Source: Bradyrhizobium yuanmingense
GTDB taxonomy: Bacteria > Pseudomonadota > Alphaproteobacteria > Rhizobiales > Xanthobacteraceae
Direction: 5' to 3'
Length of the DNA stretch: 64,000 nt
Assembly: GCF_900094575.1 (NCBI RefSeq)
Contig: NZ_FMAE01000009.1
Span: 277,339-341,338 of the forward strand
The translations under genes and the position numbers were made by a program. The notes under the pieces are model-generated. The model saw nothing but the letters and a program-made list of their open reading frames with translations, was not told the DNA's origin and searched no databases. Shown here piece by piece: positions 61,891 through 64,000 of this stretch. How positions within the stretch are numbered: position 1 is the first letter of the stretch; the number at the start of each line of letters is the position of its first letter.

Positions 61891-62798
61891 GCAGCCCCGC
61901 CCTCGTCAGACAGCCCGAGGACAGCATGCCGGCAACAGCACTTGCTGAGGCGGGCTCCGCGCCCGCCGCCATCATCCGGCCTTCGACGCCGCCTTCCTTC
62001 GCCACACTGGGGTTGCGCTGGTACCGGCTCAATCGGGCAGGTCTGCGCGCGGCGGCAATCGGCGTGATTTCGCTGCTCGCCTTTCTGCTGGTCTGGCATC
62101 TGCTCACGACCTATCGGGTCGTGTTCTTCGTGCGCTTCACCAACGTGCCCTCGCCGCTCGCGGTCTATGACAGCTTCATAAAGGCGATTCACGATCCCAA
62201 ATTCCTGATGCACATCCTGCTCAGTTGCCGGCGCATCTTCATCGGATTCTCGCTCGCGGCGATCGTCGGCGTGCCGCTCGGCCTGATCATGGGGCGCTTC
62301 AAGCTGGTGCATGAGGTGATTTTCCCGGTCGCCGAAGTGCTGCGGCCGATCCCGGCAATCGCCTGGGTGCCGATGGCGATCATGCTGTGGCCGACCAACG
62401 AGCAGAGCATCGTCTACATCACCTTCCTCGGTTCGTTCTTCCCGATTCTCGTCAACACCCTGCACGGCATGTCGCTGGTCGACCCCGTGCTGGTACGCGC
62501 CGCACAATGTCTCGGCGCGCGCGAACGCTCGATCTTTCGGGAGGTCTATTTCCCAGCCTCGCTGCCGCACATCTTCACCGGCCTCACCGTCGGCATGGGC
62601 GTCGCCTGGGTGTCGCTGATCGCGGCCGAGATGATCTCCGGTCAGTACGGCATCGGTTACTTCACCTGGGAAGCTTATTCGCTGGTCCAATATGCCGACA
62701 TCGCGCTCGGCATGATCGCGATCGGGGTGCTCGGCCTCGGATCGAGCCTGCTGATCCGGGGCGCGGGGCAATTGGTGATGCCGTGGAGATCGACATGA
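61887..62798 (+). CDS. ABC transporter permease (SsuC/TauC type)
   Basis: The 303-residue permease has six membrane segments and the coupling loop MSLVDPVLVRAAQCLGARERSIFREVYFPASLPHIFTGL, typical of the sulfonate/nitrate/taurine importer class. The start is GTG overlapping the binding-protein stop. It has an N-terminal extension of about 50 residues before the first helix, including a Pro/Ala-rich stretch. It is the membrane channel for the unknown solute. Confidence 0.9.
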   Translation: MSSPALVRQPEDSMPATALAEAGSAPAAIIRPSTPPSFATLGLRWYRLNRAGLRAAAIGVISLLAFLLVWHLLTTYRVVFFVRFTNVPSPLAVYDSFIKAIHDPKFLMHILLSCRRIFIGFSLAAIVGVPLGLIMGRFKLVHEVIFPVAEVLRPIPAIAWVPMAIMLWPTNEQSIVYITFLGSFFPILVNTLHGMSLVDPVLVRAAQCLGARERSIFREVYFPASLPHIFTGLTVGMGVAWVSLIAAEMISGQYGIGYFTWEAYSLVQYADIALGMIAIGVLGLGSSLLIRGAGQLVMPWRST

Positions 62799-63667
62799 GC
62801 GAGGTGCTAGCGAACAGCCCAAAAGGCCACATCGAAGTCAAGAACTTCTCCCTCGCCTACGAGACCATCGAGGGCGCGGTGCAGGCTGTCACCGACACGC
62901 AGATCCATGTGCGGCCCGGCGAGTTCGTGTCGATCGTCGGCCCGTCCGGCTGCGGAAAGTCGACGCTGCTCAATGCGGTCGCAGGCTTCCTCAAGCCGAC
63001 GACCGGTGTAGTTACCGTCGACGGCGAGCGGGTAAACGGTCCGAGCGCCGAACGCGGCATGGTGTTTCAGCAATATTCTCTTTTTCCGTGGAAAACCGTG
63101 CGCGAGAACGTCGAGTTCGGCCTGAAGATGCGCGGCATGCCGCGCTCGCAGCGCGAACGCGCCGCGCGCACGCTGTTGGGGCTTGCGGGACTCGAAGCGT
63201 TCGAAAAGCATTATCCGGAAAAGCTCTCCGGCGGCATGAAGCAGCGCGTCGGCATCGTCCGCGCGCTCGCGACGGGACCGAAAGTGCTGTTGCTGGACGA
63301 GCCCTTCGGCGCGCTCGACGCGCAGACGCGCGTCATCATGCAGCAGATCCTCACCAATATGTGGCAGCGGCTGAAGATCTCGGTGCTGTTTGTCACCCAC
63401 GACATTGACGAAGCCATCTTCCTGTCCGACCGCGTCTATTGCATGACCGCGCGGCCGGGCTCGATCAAGGCGGAGATCCCGATCCCGCTGGAGCGGCCGC
63501 GGCAGCAATCGATGATGATGTCGTCGGAATTCTTGGCGCTCCGCCGCGGGCTGATGTCGCTGATCCGCGAAGAGAGCCTGAAGGCGATGGGCGGCGAGAT
63601 CAACGACTTGGGCATGCAGGGGCTGAACATCGAGCTGCACGGCCACTCGCTCGCGGACGTGATCTAG
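62795..63667 (+). CDS. ABC transporter ATP-binding protein (SsuB/TauB type)
   Basis: The 290-residue ATPase has Walker A GPSGCGKST, Q-loop FQQYSLFPWKTV, signature LSGGMKQRVGIVRAL, Walker B LLLDEPFGALDAQTR and H-loop FVTHDIDEA, all of the SsuB/TauB/NrtD class. The ATG overlaps the permease stop (ATGA). The stop codon lies immediately against the end of an IS5-family element, so later genes of the operon, if any, have been separated. Confidence 0.93.
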   Translation: MSEVLANSPKGHIEVKNFSLAYETIEGAVQAVTDTQIHVRPGEFVSIVGPSGCGKSTLLNAVAGFLKPTTGVVTVDGERVNGPSAERGMVFQQYSLFPWKTVRENVEFGLKMRGMPRSQRERAARTLLGLAGLEAFEKHYPEKLSGGMKQRVGIVRALATGPKVLLLDEPFGALDAQTRVIMQQILTNMWQRLKISVLFVTHDIDEAIFLSDRVYCMTARPGSIKAEIPIPLERPRQQSMMMSSEFLALRRGLMSLIREESLKAMGGEINDLGMQGLNIELHGHSLADVI

Positions 63668-63676
63668 GGCTCGGAC

Positions 63677-64000
63677 TCAATTGATCCAATAGGCAACGAT
63701 GGCGGCGAGATGGACGGCAGCCAAGAAGTTCGTGGCTAGTTTGTCGTAGCGAGTTGCGACACGCCTGAAATCCTTGAGGCGGCAGAAACAGCGCTCGATG
63801 ACGTTGCGCCCCTTGTAGGCGCGTTTGCTGAAGCTGTGGAGAGTGACCCTGTTGGATTTGTTTGGAATGACGGGCTTGGCACCACGATCGACGATTTCGG
63901 CTCGAAAGCCATCGCCGTCGTACCCTTTGTCGCCAATGAGGGCAGACATGGGTGGCGCGAGTTCCAAAAGGGCTGGCGCTGCGGCAATATCAGCGTCCTG
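63677..64000 (-). mobile_element. IS5-family transposase, C-terminal part (runs off window)
   Basis: The minus-strand frame is open to the window edge and encodes the end of a DDE transposase: DADIAAAPALLELAPPMSALIGDKGYDGDGF with the GDKGYD motif, IPNKSNR, and YKGRNVIERCFCRLKDFRRVATRYDKLATNFLAAVHLAA with the catalytic Glu region. This is the IS427-like branch of IS5. The element end should lie within 63664-63676, where CTAGGGCTCGGAC touches the ATPase stop codon. The other end and inverted repeat are outside. Confidence 0.88.

Overview
The window is high-GC DNA whose gene content and style (ChvE/GguAB sugar importer, norEFCBQD, aerobic-type cobalamin genes, many ABC importers and LysR regulators, long inter-gene palindromes) point to an alphaproteobacterium, most likely Bradyrhizobium or a close relative. 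That assignment is inferred from gene content, not from a marker gene. Most operons are tightly packed, with 4-base ATGA or GTGA overlaps.

Layout. (1) 1-5826: cobalamin synthesis (cobO end, cobQ, cobC, cobD, cobP, cobS, bluB). (2) 5955-9679: a Tat-type ABC-family binding protein translationally coupled to a hybrid histidine kinase. (3) 9868-14388: a secreted protein, a LysR regulator divergent from a ring-cleaving dioxygenase/hydrolase pair, and a CorA transporter. (4) 14528-19888: an arginase-fold protein with an altered metal motif, a StyA-type indole/styrene monooxygenase with EthD protein and flavin reductase under a divergent LysR gene, a small membrane protein and a SnoaL-like protein. 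(5) 20097-29899: a peptide/amide-type ABC importer with an intact amidase upstream and a frameshifted amidase downstream, plus LysR. (6) 29906-39335: a polyol importer and catabolic operon (SDR dehydrogenase, ribulokinase-like kinase, PfkB kinase) with a SorC-type regulator and HAD phosphatase; both promoters carry matching tandem palindromes. (7) 39358-45004: norEFCBQD with an NnrR/FixK-like box. (8) 45106-54935: chvE-gguA-gguB and an oxidative sugar route (Gfo/Idh/MocA sugar dehydrogenase, aldose epimerase, SMP-30 lactonase, GntR regulator, FAH-family protein), with remnants of a lost YtfQ-type importer. (9) 55048-63667: a redox/import cluster I do not recognise as a described pathway: HEAT-repeat protein, 2x[4Fe-4S] ferredoxin, AprA-like flavoprotein, ferredoxin-NADP reductase, DUF971 protein, Crp/Fnr-type regulator, and an SsuABC-like importer whose binding protein ends in a NosL-like domain. 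A shared ATTAGTT motif lies in its promoter regions. (10) 63677-64000: an IS5-family transposase running off the window.

How the parts work together. Region 9 is the best candidate for an undescribed system: an imported small molecule, probably sulfur-, nitrogen- or metal-related, could be reduced or oxidised by the flavoprotein with electrons passed from NADPH through the reductase and ferredoxin. Regions 6 and 8 are sugar and polyol uptake with dedicated oxidation. Region 7 detoxifies nitric oxide in denitrification. No rRNA, tRNA, CRISPR array, replication origin or cobalamin riboswitch was seen.
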